From JAXGPP01 sp040766885 (GTDB lineage Bacteria; Planctomycetota; Planctomycetia; Pirellulales; Thermoguttaceae), in NCBI GenBank assembly GCA_040766885.1, contig JAXGPP010000021.1, positions 62,001 through 126,000 on the forward strand: 64,000 nt of DNA, given 5' to 3'. This document shows positions 20,901 to 27,994 of the stretch, in pieces. Position numbers and translations under genes: made by a program. Under the pieces are notes generated by a model. It worked only from the letters and a program-made list of their open reading frames with translations, searched no databases and was not told where the DNA came from. Numbering within the stretch: position 1 is the stretch's first letter; each line of letters starts with the position of its first letter.

Positions 20901-22211
20901 CTGTTCCTGGCGATCCGATCGTGGCTCGTGACGCACGCGGGCCGTCTAAGGCTCGACTATGCCGATCTGCGCGCCGCCGTCGCCGAGCGCTATCTGCGCA
21001 ATGATCTCGAACGTCGCCTGGCGCACGAGCAGCTCGCCGCGTACTTCCACCGTGCGCAGGACTCCTCGGTTCAGGCAACGGAATGGCTTTGGCAGTTGGC
21101 TTGCCTGGCCGAGTGGGAGAAGCTCGCCGCCGCGCTGGCGCGGGCGGAGATCCTTCACCGCGCATGGACGTGCGACCCCGGCGGGGTCGCGCAGCTCTGG
21201 CGCCAGGTGGAGGCCAGTCGAGCCGGTAGTCTGCGCGAGGCCTTCATGGCATCGGCCCCGTTGTCCGAACCGGGACCGCTGGCGTCGCTCGCCGGAGTCC
21301 TCGCCGCGACAGGGAACTGGCCAGAGGCGGCCGAAATCGGCAGGCGACTCATCGAGTTGCTCCGCGCGGGCAAAGACCGCCCGCATCTGGCCAGTGCCCT
21401 TGCCAGACACATCACCGTGCTCAGATCCGCCGGCCGCTCCGACGAAGCCGCGGCCGCGGCAGCTGAACTGGCCGAGTTGCTGCCGCCGGGCAGGCCGGCT
21501 CCCGCCGAGAGCGGCTCTGAAAGCAGTGCAAGAACACATCCGGAAACCGGCGATGATGCCCTCCGCGACGCGCGCGACCGTGTGATCACGCGTCTGGTGC
21601 CGCAACAGCAGGAAGAGGAACCCGCACTCGGGCGCGACGTCGAGGAGTTCCTGGTGCGGCTCGCCCAGACCACCAGCGATGGCGAACTGCTGAACGTGGA
21701 ACGCCAGTTCTTCCGGGCACAGGCACTGGCGAACAGCAGGCCGCAGAGAGCCCTGCCGCTATTCGAACTGGCGCAACGCTTCTATGCGGAACGAGGCATC
21801 GCGGCGCGGGTCGCGTTGTGCCTGATCGGACGGGCCGACATTCTCAGCCGGTCCGAACAGCTCGAGTCGGCACTCGAACTGCTCCGCGAAGCCGAACGCA
21901 TTGCCCGTGCAACTTCCGATTGCACCAATCTGCGAATCGTTCTGTTTCTTTCCTCCGGATTGCTCAAGAAGCTCGGTCGCGAAATAGAGTCTGCGGCGGG
22001 TTACCAAGAAACGGTCGCTCTCTGCCGCCAGTCAGGGCAGACCGACCTATTGCCCCATGCCTTGCTATCGCTCGCCCAATTGTCGTGCGTTCCACGCTCG
22101 GAGGCGGAGTTGGCGCTGGACGAGACGGAAGCCCTGCTGCGAGCCGCCGGCCAAAGCGCGCAACTGCTCCTCTGCCGCGCAGTCCGCCGCCAACTGAAAA
22201 GGAATCTCTAG
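14925..22211 (+). CDS. Giant TPR-DUF4062-STAND NTPase-TPR protein (2428 aa)
   Basis: Start ATG at 14925 with GGGAG six bases upstream. Residues 1 to about 1010 hold four copies of a repeat of about 120 residues (near 36-152, 427-559, 659-772, 883-1006) separated by TPR stretches. Residues about 1030-1440 carry kinesin-light-chain-like TPRs (AINNLAVALQQAGRLDESLE). Residues about 1469-1610 are a DUF4062 domain (SIAVFVSSTFRDMMAEREML, WVEVDLRWGINEEQ, GERYGW), as in vertebrate TEP1 and nephrocystin-3. A STAND-type NTPase follows: Walker A GMGKSS at 1723 and Walker B LVIDGLDE near 1810, then helical/winged-helix sequence and C-terminal TPRs. Such NTPases act as sensors that oligomerise on ligand binding; in bacteria several are antiviral. 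It has no membrane segment or signal peptide. The ligand and output are unknown. Confidence 0.88.
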   Translation: MASLPEGAISEEARKLAASLREQAPGVSPPDLLACLEAFCGRDYPQAASLAQSLVDRHPIHGLIQVLGVSLMRTGEAIGARVVVPLLAEQMTDPWEQRLVRLTVGLEDPQQTLTAAVDQRARCQTHCYSGIRLASEGRVEAARREFDASVAEGVDCFESRLSQHERLAISVEPAVRIRSLAERLRELVGQGRHRESLPIATEHCELTARQYGPSHPEHVSALLTLGEILTALEQYDDARRSLEQGVGLARAAAGPDPAPLARGLTLLAAACVRAEAYDQAERAYEELAGIVRSHRGEDDAEFAKLLLLWADLCAARGDLARAEALCQRAGDVLRAAHGEEHGDFAAVLLRQADLHMKSRRPAAAIPLYERASDILARLAGPESEPVYQTLLRLAQAWKETGDVVQAGRAFWRCMELRTPDDDRYEALKAFARHDYARAGQLAFSLIQTSGDLLFYYLLLIALERMGADAEKEQIASFALERTASSHPWEHALFRLILGRLDRDAVLQLAETDVQRCQVRYYAAMRLLGEGRVEEGRSELRACLACRGECQELILASLELEPLAGGVAEASETDQQFAFRRSAASRSFEEGRLSEAYAQAEEAFSAELRLRGDAHPDTGLSRLWTAMLAFLSGDHERAAQLFAECLKHWPATCPNERACLEHFAAGHYRRLLSTTQQMIGDNELSSPYYLLRLVAAQRLGCLESLASEARSVAETEPSLTGAVAVLLGDQPSQDVRQLGDSHQDRLCFCRAAAAISQGKPEEAQAAFGDGIAARLRSGGEITPDVVLAAADYFRPQSAEPPGTGLDARLLEAVALFAAGQREAALDLASSVCPPGSTADGAGPADWTVAGALNRLSGRNEAATACFRAALARWPFEEPDDRDLVDLFAAHEYERCATEAQTRRLCSLGTPPEVLQAVLISAQRLGGVQAVEHLINAGDTALAGRSWERRLFELTAGLASESETLAAAESERGRCQAEFYAAARRFTCGEVDAARAGFVSCLEAQLRSAQRPCLEAVLAGLHFDAPLPESGSAQCRLHLLESEMQSLTKRKEYALALDCAIRARDLAAEAFGNEPRTQAVAINNLAVALQQAGRLDESLELHRQALAMRRQWSGEDPGGVAQSLHNLCMLHCQRNEFAAAELCGEEAAALCRKMPAASLSALVPCLHLLAKCKERLEKWEQVEPLLQEAVDRTAPAHGGELSTHQEALNRLQDYLLRRGEDDRATEVGVRLFTSATGAREASDHVRSTIQSVNAMARHWAAQPGEQSDGMVERFQAIVEQEKEVIRLENAGRTQDALALAQKTLEELQRLTGTDTAHYAAHLSHLAMLHHKAGEWPQAVRAQSQSVEILRRALGDEHPSLGHQWEALIGYRIAQAKGLEEDGDWEAALETAIEARDTAARYVGKTSRAYAGASLELFELAQRMAKARPESKALSVAAAVGLEMLELGTGTMADSHPGVALEDRAEEQSERSIAVFVSSTFRDMMAEREMLVKQVFPRLRTLCEARGVGWVEVDLRWGINEEQVQRAGVVRTCLAAIDRCRPFFLCMLGERYGWQPERIEKGLDREFPWIEEYAGCSVTELEIIHAVLRDPQHADQAFFYFRDPKYLDRLPPSSRREDFVAENERARQKLVDLKRRIRRSPAKLREGYADAEEFGKLVLEDFTALVERLFPAESAPDPRQREALQHEAFAQTRRGAYVARLEDFEVLDHHARAVETRPLVVTAVAGMGKSSLLANWACRFRQCEPRVCTITHFAGCSDLAGRWPAMLRRIMAELQHRRQLDGELPEDEPGLIDTFSQWLARAAAKGPVALVIDGLDELSGSGEETPLCWLPSKLPPDVSLIASTAPGPTLDSVLARGWNRHEVAPLRAAERTRLVESYLQAAGKSLLPDQVRYLVSHPQTANPLFLRTLLEELRLFGSHEAIDHQIAELASAATLQALFDHVLKRLEADYERDRPGLVRDALSLLWASRLGLSEVELLELLGPPGMPLPQAVWTPLFLAIRSWLVTHAGRLRLDYADLRAAVAERYLRNDLERRLAHEQLAAYFHRAQDSSVQATEWLWQLACLAEWEKLAAALARAEILHRAWTCDPGGVAQLWRQVEASRAGSLREAFMASAPLSEPGPLASLAGVLAATGNWPEAAEIGRRLIELLRAGKDRPHLASALARHITVLRSAGRSDEAAAAAAELAELLPPGRPAPAESGSESSARTHPETGDDALRDARDRVITRLVPQQQEEEPALGRDVEEFLVRLAQTTSDGELLNVERQFFRAQALANSRPQRALPLFELAQRFYAERGIAARVALCLIGRADILSRSEQLESALELLREAERIARATSDCTNLRIVLFLSSGLLKKLGREIESAAGYQETVALCRQSGQTDLLPHALLSLAQLSCVPRSEAELALDETEALLRAAGQSAQLLLCRAVRRQLKRNL

Positions 22212-22363
22212 CGAGGCTTCGCCTCAGACCGACGAGTTGTAGGTTGTGTGGCAGCGTTTTGGAGTGAAATCAGAGGGGGCTCCGATCACACTGGAAACCA
22301 TGTTCCCAGTTCATTGAACCGCTTGGCGGTTGGTGGCCGTGTGGCCGTTGTCGGAGCCCGCCG

Positions 22364-23200
22364 GTGAGTGTAGCCCAATCCGTCGCCGATGTCATCCAAA
22401 GCCACGTGACCTTGGAGGTCGGGGGTATCGACCGCATGTTCTTGAACGTCTACCAGCCCCGCTTGCAGCATGACCGTGGGGCGGCCGCTTTTTTCCGCTT
22501 TCATCGCGGCCAGACCTTCGCCAGTTCGCAGCTCATGGCCCCCACGACCCGGGCGTTCGTAGCACGCATCGAACGCTTTGCCGAAGAGCACGCGATCCCC
22601 TGGGTATCCTTCGCCAAGGGGGAGCGGAAGGACGACGTCGCCATCGCCCATTACGCCCAGTTCCAGGGCGAGGAAGGCGTGGTGTTCATCGGCGTCGCCC
22701 AGGAGAAGGCGTCGGTCTGGCGGACCATCAAGCGGCGCAACCCGGCAAACGGACGCACGTACCCTTGGCTGGTGCGTTCGACGGCCATGGTCAATCACTA
22801 CTACTTCTACTGCATCGACAAGGACTTCGGCCCGTTCTTCCTCAAGTTCTGCTCGCACTTCCCGTACATGGCCCGGCTGTGCATCAATGGGCACGAATAC
22901 GTCAAGCGGCAACTCGCCCCGGAGGGGATTGGGTTCGAGGCCCTGGACGACGGTATTCTCCGTTGCGATGCCCCGCGACGGCTGACCTACCAACTGCGGC
23001 GACTTCGGCTTCGCGGCCTCATCCGACGCATTCCGAAGACGCACCGTTATGAAGTCACCGATGAAGGACTTCGCACGGCGTTGTTCTTCACCACCGCGGC
23101 AGCCGTCGTCCTGCATCCCCTGAGGCGCCCCACTCGCATCTCATTGACGCCAGTGCGCCGGAGATCCAGCCGAGACCGAGGAGATCTGACGTCTGACTGA
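22364..23200 (+). pseudogene. Conserved MarR-like/unknown protein with probable internal deletion
   Basis: 278 residues starting at GTG. The N-terminal 205 residues (SVAQSVADVIQSHVTLEV, then FFRFHRG, WLVRSTAMVNHYYFY, FFLKFCSHFPYMARLCINGHE) match, from memory, a widespread bacterial protein usually longer than 400 residues. The C-terminus of that family is a winged-helix-like segment (MTYxLRRLRLHGLIxRIPGTHRYxVTD), and here it follows at once (LTYQLRRLRLRGLIRRIPKTHRYEVTD). So about 200 residues in the middle appear lost in frame near 22985. The last 40 residues look unrelated and basic. It may still be translated but is unlikely to keep its normal role, which is itself uncharacterised. Confidence 0.6.
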
Positions 23201-23387
23201 GGCCCCTCTGTGTAGCGTCTTCGGCGAAGATGGGGTGTCCATTGACCGTCTCGGCCAGCTTGCCGGCTGATTCCTCGCGGCGTATCCACCCGGCGCGATG
23301 CGTCGGTTATGATGCTGGGCGTACCCCAGTGGCCTCCCATTCTAGCGGCCTGGGAAGAAAGCGTGTCTCAACACCGGAGGTGGAGAG

Positions 23388-24347
23388 GTGGAAAGAAGAA
23401 GCTTCCTGAAGTGCCTGGCGTCGGCCGCCACATGCTCCGCCGCTGCCTCATCGCCTGCGCAGGACGGGCCTGCGGTCGCGGGCGAACGACCGCACACGCT
23501 TCCTCGTCGGCAGCTCGGCAAGACAGGAGTCACCGTGAGCGTGTTGGCGCTGGGGGGCGTTGCCGGGATGCAGCGCCCCCCCGCCAAGGACCACGATCCC
23601 GCCGTACTGGCGGAAGCGGCCCTTGAACTGGGGATCTCCTATTTCGACACGGCTCCCGCCTACAACAATGGCCAGTCGGAACGCAACTACGGTGAGGTGG
23701 TTGCGCGGCGCCGCAAGGAGATCTTCCTTGCGACCAAGACCGGAGACCGGACCTACGACGGCACGATGCGGAGCGTTGAGCAGAGCCTCAACCGTCTCCG
23801 CACCGATCACGTGGACTTGCTCCAGATCCATGGCGCGAATCGAACGGAGGACATCGCAGCGTGGGGCAAGCCCGGCGGAGTGCTGGCAGCGCTCGACAAA
23901 CTCCGCGACCAGAAGGTGACCCGGTTCATCGGCGTCACGGGCCACGAGAGTGCCGAGGTGATGCGACGGGCGATCGAACTGTACGAGTTCGACACGGTCC
24001 TGACCACGTTCAATCCGGTCGCGCGGCGCCGACCCTTCCGCGAGTTGGTCCTTCCTTTGGCCACGGAGAGAAAGATGGGAATCCTCGCCATGAAGGTCAT
24101 GGGCGGTGGATTCGGGTCGTTGGCCACGGGCAACCCGGCATCGAACACGGGTACCTGGTACCACGATGAAACGCCCCAGCAGGCGGATTCGCAAGCACTC
24201 ATTCGTTACGCGCTCGGCCTTCCTGTCTCCGTCGCTGTGGTTGGAATGGCGTCCGTCGAACAACTCCGGTCCAACCTCGCCGCGGCATGTGAACTGGCTC
24301 CGCTCGACCGGACCGAACGGGAACAACTGGAACGAGCCATGGCTTGA
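23388..24347 (+). CDS. Tat-exported aldo/keto reductase
   Basis: 319 residues from a GTG start with CGGAGG seven bases upstream. The N-terminus MERRSFLKCLASAATCSAAA is a twin-arginine signal. The rest is an aldo/keto reductase barrel: LPRRQLGKTGVTVSVLALGG, then the catalytic tetrad Asp87 and Tyr92 (FDTAPAYNNG), Lys117 (LATKTGD) and His148 (LLQIHGANR). It uses NAD(P)H-type chemistry on a sugar or related carbonyl; the substrate is not predictable. It is the first gene of a Tat/secreted carbohydrate island running to 31636, and Tat export fits a protein folded with its nicotinamide cofactor. Confidence 0.88.
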   Translation: MERRSFLKCLASAATCSAAASSPAQDGPAVAGERPHTLPRRQLGKTGVTVSVLALGGVAGMQRPPAKDHDPAVLAEAALELGISYFDTAPAYNNGQSERNYGEVVARRRKEIFLATKTGDRTYDGTMRSVEQSLNRLRTDHVDLLQIHGANRTEDIAAWGKPGGVLAALDKLRDQKVTRFIGVTGHESAEVMRRAIELYEFDTVLTTFNPVARRRPFRELVLPLATERKMGILAMKVMGGGFGSLATGNPASNTGTWYHDETPQQADSQALIRYALGLPVSVAVVGMASVEQLRSNLAAACELAPLDRTEREQLERAMA

Positions 24348-24642
24348 GGTCCGCCGGCAATGAGAAGCATGGACTTCCTGGCCCCGACCTTGGGACGATC
24401 ACGAGCTACAGAGCCAGGACATGCCGTCCGCCTGCCGGAAGTCAACGTCGCGGTGAAACGGGTGCGACTGGACTGGCAGGTCGGCTGTCACCTCGAGCAA
24501 TTCAGCCCGTCTAACCCGGTTTTCCGTGCGACGCGAAGCGGCGCGGATCTGGCGACCAGGACCGGTTTCCATGCAGTTGGACAACTTGGCGGCGGCCGGC
24601 CGAGCCTTGCCAGACGCCCCGAAGACGTGAAAGGCCTGTGAC
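24348..24642. other. Intergenic, nothing recognised
   Basis: Open frames exist on both strands but none has a ribosome-binding site or protein-like composition. It probably carries the promoter for the glycosidase-like gene at 24643. Confidence 0.4.
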
Positions 24643-26865
24643 ATGACCTATCGGAGTCCGAAAGCTGTGCTCGACCGCCGAGATTTCGTGAAGATCACCG
24701 CCGCGGCGAGCGCTACCGTCGCCCTGGCGAAAGCGCCGTGGTCGCGGCTTGCTGCTGCTGACCCGACGGCGCGACCCGCCTCGTCGCCAAGCTGGATCGA
24801 TAAACCGATGCGGTGGGCGCAACTCACGCTCGTCGAAGACGACCCGGGCAAGTTCGACCTCGAGTTCTGGCTGGATTACTTCCGACGGACGAAATCGGAT
24901 GCCGTTTGCCTGAGCGCGGGTGGCTGCGTGGCGTATTACCCGACGAACATCCCGCTGCATCACCGCAGCGCATGGCTCGGCGACCGCGACGTGTTTGGCG
25001 ACCTGGTTGTCGGTTGCCGCGAGCTCGGGATGGTCGTCATCGCGCGAACCGATCCGCACGCAACTTACGACGACGCGCGCGAAGCGCACCCGGATTGGAT
25101 TGCCGTGGATGACGCCGGGAAGCCCCGCCGGCATTGGGCCTCGCCGGAGATGTGGGTGGCCTGCGGTTTGGGCCCCTACAACTTCGAGTTCATGACCGAG
25201 GTGAAGAAGGAGATCATGGCGCGGTACCGGGTGGATGCGATCTTCATCAACCGCTGGGATGGTTCGGGGATGTGCTACTGCGAGCACTGCCGCGACAACT
25301 TCCGCGCCACCTCAGGGCACGAGCTGCCGCGCACGAACGATCCGCAGGACCCTGCCCGGCGGGCCTACATCCTCTGGCGGCAGCAAAGGCTTTTTGACCT
25401 CTGGCGTCTGTGGGACGCCGAGGTCCGCAAGATCAACCCCGATTCCTGCGTCATTCCGAACACCGGGGGCGGCGCAACGAGCTCGCTCGATATGCAGCGA
25501 ATCGGCGCGCTTGCTCCTACGCTGATGGCTGACCGGCAGGCCCGTCGCGGGCTATCGGCGCCCTGGGCCAACGGAAAGAACGGCAAGGAATACCGCGCCG
25601 CCATGGGTCGCAAGCCGATCGTCGGCATCTTCAGCGTGGGCGTCGAGGAGCCATACCGGTGGAAGGACAGCGTGCAAAACGAAGCGGAGATCCGCCTCTG
25701 GGTGGCCGACGGCGTGGCCAATGGCTTGCGTCCCTGGTTCACCAAGTTCTCCGGAGTGGTGCACGACCCGCGGTGGCTCAAGCCGGTCGAAGAAATCTAC
25801 CGCCGTTACGCGGCCTGGGAGAAGTACCTTCGCAACGAGCGTCCGCTGGCCCGGGTCGGAGTGGTCTATTCCCAGCAGACGGCTTGGTTCTGCGGCGCCA
25901 AGGAGGAGCACACGCTGGGCTGGTACCAGGCACTCGTTGAGGCGCGGATCCCCTTCGAAATGGTGCACGATCGCCTGCTCGACGGCGAACATCTCGATTC
26001 GCTGAAGACGCTCATCCTGCCCAATATCGTCGCGCTTTCGGATGCGCAGTGCGGGCAGCTCCGCGAGTTCGTCAAGCACGGCGGGAGCCTTATCGCCACG
26101 CACGAGACCAGCCTGTGCGACGAGTGGGGCGTGAGGCGAGCGGATTTCGGCCTGGCGGACCTCTTGGGGGTCGCATTCAAGGGAACGGTCGCGGGTCCGA
26201 TGCAGAACTCGTATCTGCGATTGGAGTCCGACCCGGACACGGGCAAGCGGCATCCGCTCCTGGCGGGCCTTGACGACGCGCCCCGCATCATTAACGGCGT
26301 GCGTCGCGTCGAGGTGGCCGCGACTCGGCCGTATCCCAGCCCTCCGCTGACGCTGATCCCCTCGTATCCTGATTTGCCAATGGAGAAGGTCTACCCCAGG
26401 GTGGCGAAGACCGACTCGCCCCAGGTCTTTCTTGGCGAGCTGGGCCCGTCCCGCGTGGTCTATTTCCCATGGGATATTGACCGCACATTCTGGGAAGTCC
26501 TCTCGGTAGACCATTTCAAGCTGCTCAGGAACGCCGTCGTGTGGGCGACCGACGAGGAGCAGCCCGTGACCGTCACCGGCCCCGGTGTGCTGGACGTGAC
26601 CGTGTGGCAGCAGAACGAGTCACTCACGGTTCATCTGGTCAATCTCACCAACCCCATGATGATGAAGGGGCCCGTTCGCGAGTTGATCCCCCTGGGTGAG
26701 CTGAGGGTGCGGTTGAGGCTTCGGGATGGAAAGCGCGCCCGGAACGTCCGGCTCCTGGCGGCCGATAAAGAACTGCCTGTTCAGCAGTCCGGTGAGTCCG
26801 GTGAGTTCGTGACTGTTACCGTGCCTTCCGTTCTGGACCATGAGGTGGTAGCGGTGGACGTGTAG
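24643..26865 (+). CDS. Tat-exported glycosidase-like protein (GHL6 plus beta-galactosidase-trimerisation-like), paralogue A
   Basis: 740 residues. The N-terminus DRRDFVKITAAASATVALAKAP is a Tat signal. Residues about 45-380 look like the hypothetical glycosyl hydrolase 6 barrel: MRWAQLTLVEDD, CLSAGGCVAYYPTNIPLHH, an INRWDGSGMCYCEHC segment and RKPIVGIFSVGVEEPYRW. Residues about 395-600 resemble the trimerisation domain of family-42 beta-galactosidases (RVGVVYSQQTAWF to LILPNIVALSDAQCGQLREF). The C-terminal 80 residues form a beta-sandwich-like tail (VHLVNLTNPMM). Likely acts on a polysaccharide outside the cytoplasm. It closely parallels the protein at 27995. Confidence 0.75.
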   Translation: MTYRSPKAVLDRRDFVKITAAASATVALAKAPWSRLAAADPTARPASSPSWIDKPMRWAQLTLVEDDPGKFDLEFWLDYFRRTKSDAVCLSAGGCVAYYPTNIPLHHRSAWLGDRDVFGDLVVGCRELGMVVIARTDPHATYDDAREAHPDWIAVDDAGKPRRHWASPEMWVACGLGPYNFEFMTEVKKEIMARYRVDAIFINRWDGSGMCYCEHCRDNFRATSGHELPRTNDPQDPARRAYILWRQQRLFDLWRLWDAEVRKINPDSCVIPNTGGGATSSLDMQRIGALAPTLMADRQARRGLSAPWANGKNGKEYRAAMGRKPIVGIFSVGVEEPYRWKDSVQNEAEIRLWVADGVANGLRPWFTKFSGVVHDPRWLKPVEEIYRRYAAWEKYLRNERPLARVGVVYSQQTAWFCGAKEEHTLGWYQALVEARIPFEMVHDRLLDGEHLDSLKTLILPNIVALSDAQCGQLREFVKHGGSLIATHETSLCDEWGVRRADFGLADLLGVAFKGTVAGPMQNSYLRLESDPDTGKRHPLLAGLDDAPRIINGVRRVEVAATRPYPSPPLTLIPSYPDLPMEKVYPRVAKTDSPQVFLGELGPSRVVYFPWDIDRTFWEVLSVDHFKLLRNAVVWATDEEQPVTVTGPGVLDVTVWQQNESLTVHLVNLTNPMMMKGPVRELIPLGELRVRLRLRDGKRARNVRLLAADKELPVQQSGESGEFVTVTVPSVLDHEVVAVDV

Positions 26866-26931
26866 ACTTCGAGGGCATGCCAGCGGGGTCGGCGGCGTTG
26901 GTATTCTGAGCACGAAACGGGAGAACAAGCG

Positions 26932-27978
26932 ATGAACCTGGCGTATGCTTTCCTGGCAGCCTGGCTAGCGATCGGTCTGGCCGGTGGCCTCGCCGCCGAA
27001 TCCACGTCCAGCGAAAATCCGGCCGACCGCCTGCCGCCCCACATCAGCCGAGTCACCGGGTTTGGCGAGCGGGCTGATTGGTCGCACGACGGCAAGCGGA
27101 TTCTCTTTCTTTCGAAGACCTTCGGCGACGCGATGGAGATCGACCTGGCCACCAAGGTCATCCGCAACCTCACCGCGCATTACCCGCACCACGGCTACAC
27201 CCGCGCCCTGTACCTGTCCAACGGCGACATCCTCCTCTCCGGTCCGGCGGAGTTCGACCTCAAGAAGCCCGGCGAGGCCCGGGTCGAGTGCTGGCTGTAC
27301 GTGCTCGACAAGGGCGGAACGAAGGCTGCCGTGCCGCTGGGCACGAAGTGCTCCGAGGGGCCCGCCGTCTCGCGCAAACGTCTGCGGATCGCCTGGACGC
27401 ACGTCGCGCCGCAGTATCCTGAGGAAATGCCGGCTGGTAGTTCGCGGATCCAGGAGGCGGACCTGGTGTACGAAGACGGCAAGCCCAAGCTGGCCCATCA
27501 GCGGCTGATCGTCGACAGCCGCGATCTGCCCTTCCAGTGTACGCTGGAAACGCAGAACTACCGCCCGCCGCAGGAGCGGGAGCTCACCTTCAGCGCCTAT
27601 GGATATCAAGGCACCGACGTGATCGGCATCGACCTGGCGACGAAGAAGATCACCAACTACACCAACACGCCGGGCCAGTACGATGAGCCCGAGGGCATTT
27701 TCCCCGACGGCCAGCACACGCTGGTGGAGTGCGACAAGCAGAACCGCAAGGGGTCGGGCTACATCGACTTGTGGAAGCTCAAGCTCGACGGCAGCGGCGC
27801 CTCCGAGCGGCTGACGCACTTCAGCGATTACCCGGGCTTCAAGGGCTCCAACGGGGTCGTGAGCGACGATGGCCGCTTCCTGGCGTTCCAGTTGTCCAAG
27901 TCGCGCGAGGCGGCCGGGGTCGGGCATGGGATCTTTGTAATGGACCTGCAGAAAGCCCTGGGTTCCAACCAGAATTGA
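26932..27978 (+). CDS. Secreted TolB/WD40-like beta-propeller protein
   Basis: 348 residues with a Sec signal peptide (MNLAYAFLAAWLAIGLAGGLAAES). The mature part consists of propeller blades of the PD40/TolB type: FGERADWSHDGKRILFLSKT, YLSNGDILLSGPAEF, EGIFPDGQHTLVECDKQNRKG and VVSDDGRFLAFQLSKS. GGGAG precedes the ATG. It has no catalytic motif I recognise and probably binds a carbohydrate or protein partner; similar genes sit beside glycosidases in planctomycetes. It lies between the two glycosidase-like paralogues on the same strand, consistent with one operon. Confidence 0.78.
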   Translation: MNLAYAFLAAWLAIGLAGGLAAESTSSENPADRLPPHISRVTGFGERADWSHDGKRILFLSKTFGDAMEIDLATKVIRNLTAHYPHHGYTRALYLSNGDILLSGPAEFDLKKPGEARVECWLYVLDKGGTKAAVPLGTKCSEGPAVSRKRLRIAWTHVAPQYPEEMPAGSSRIQEADLVYEDGKPKLAHQRLIVDSRDLPFQCTLETQNYRPPQERELTFSAYGYQGTDVIGIDLATKKITNYTNTPGQYDEPEGIFPDGQHTLVECDKQNRKGSGYIDLWKLKLDGSGASERLTHFSDYPGFKGSNGVVSDDGRFLAFQLSKSREAAGVGHGIFVMDLQKALGSNQN

Positions 27979-27994
27979 AGAGGCGGTGACGAAG

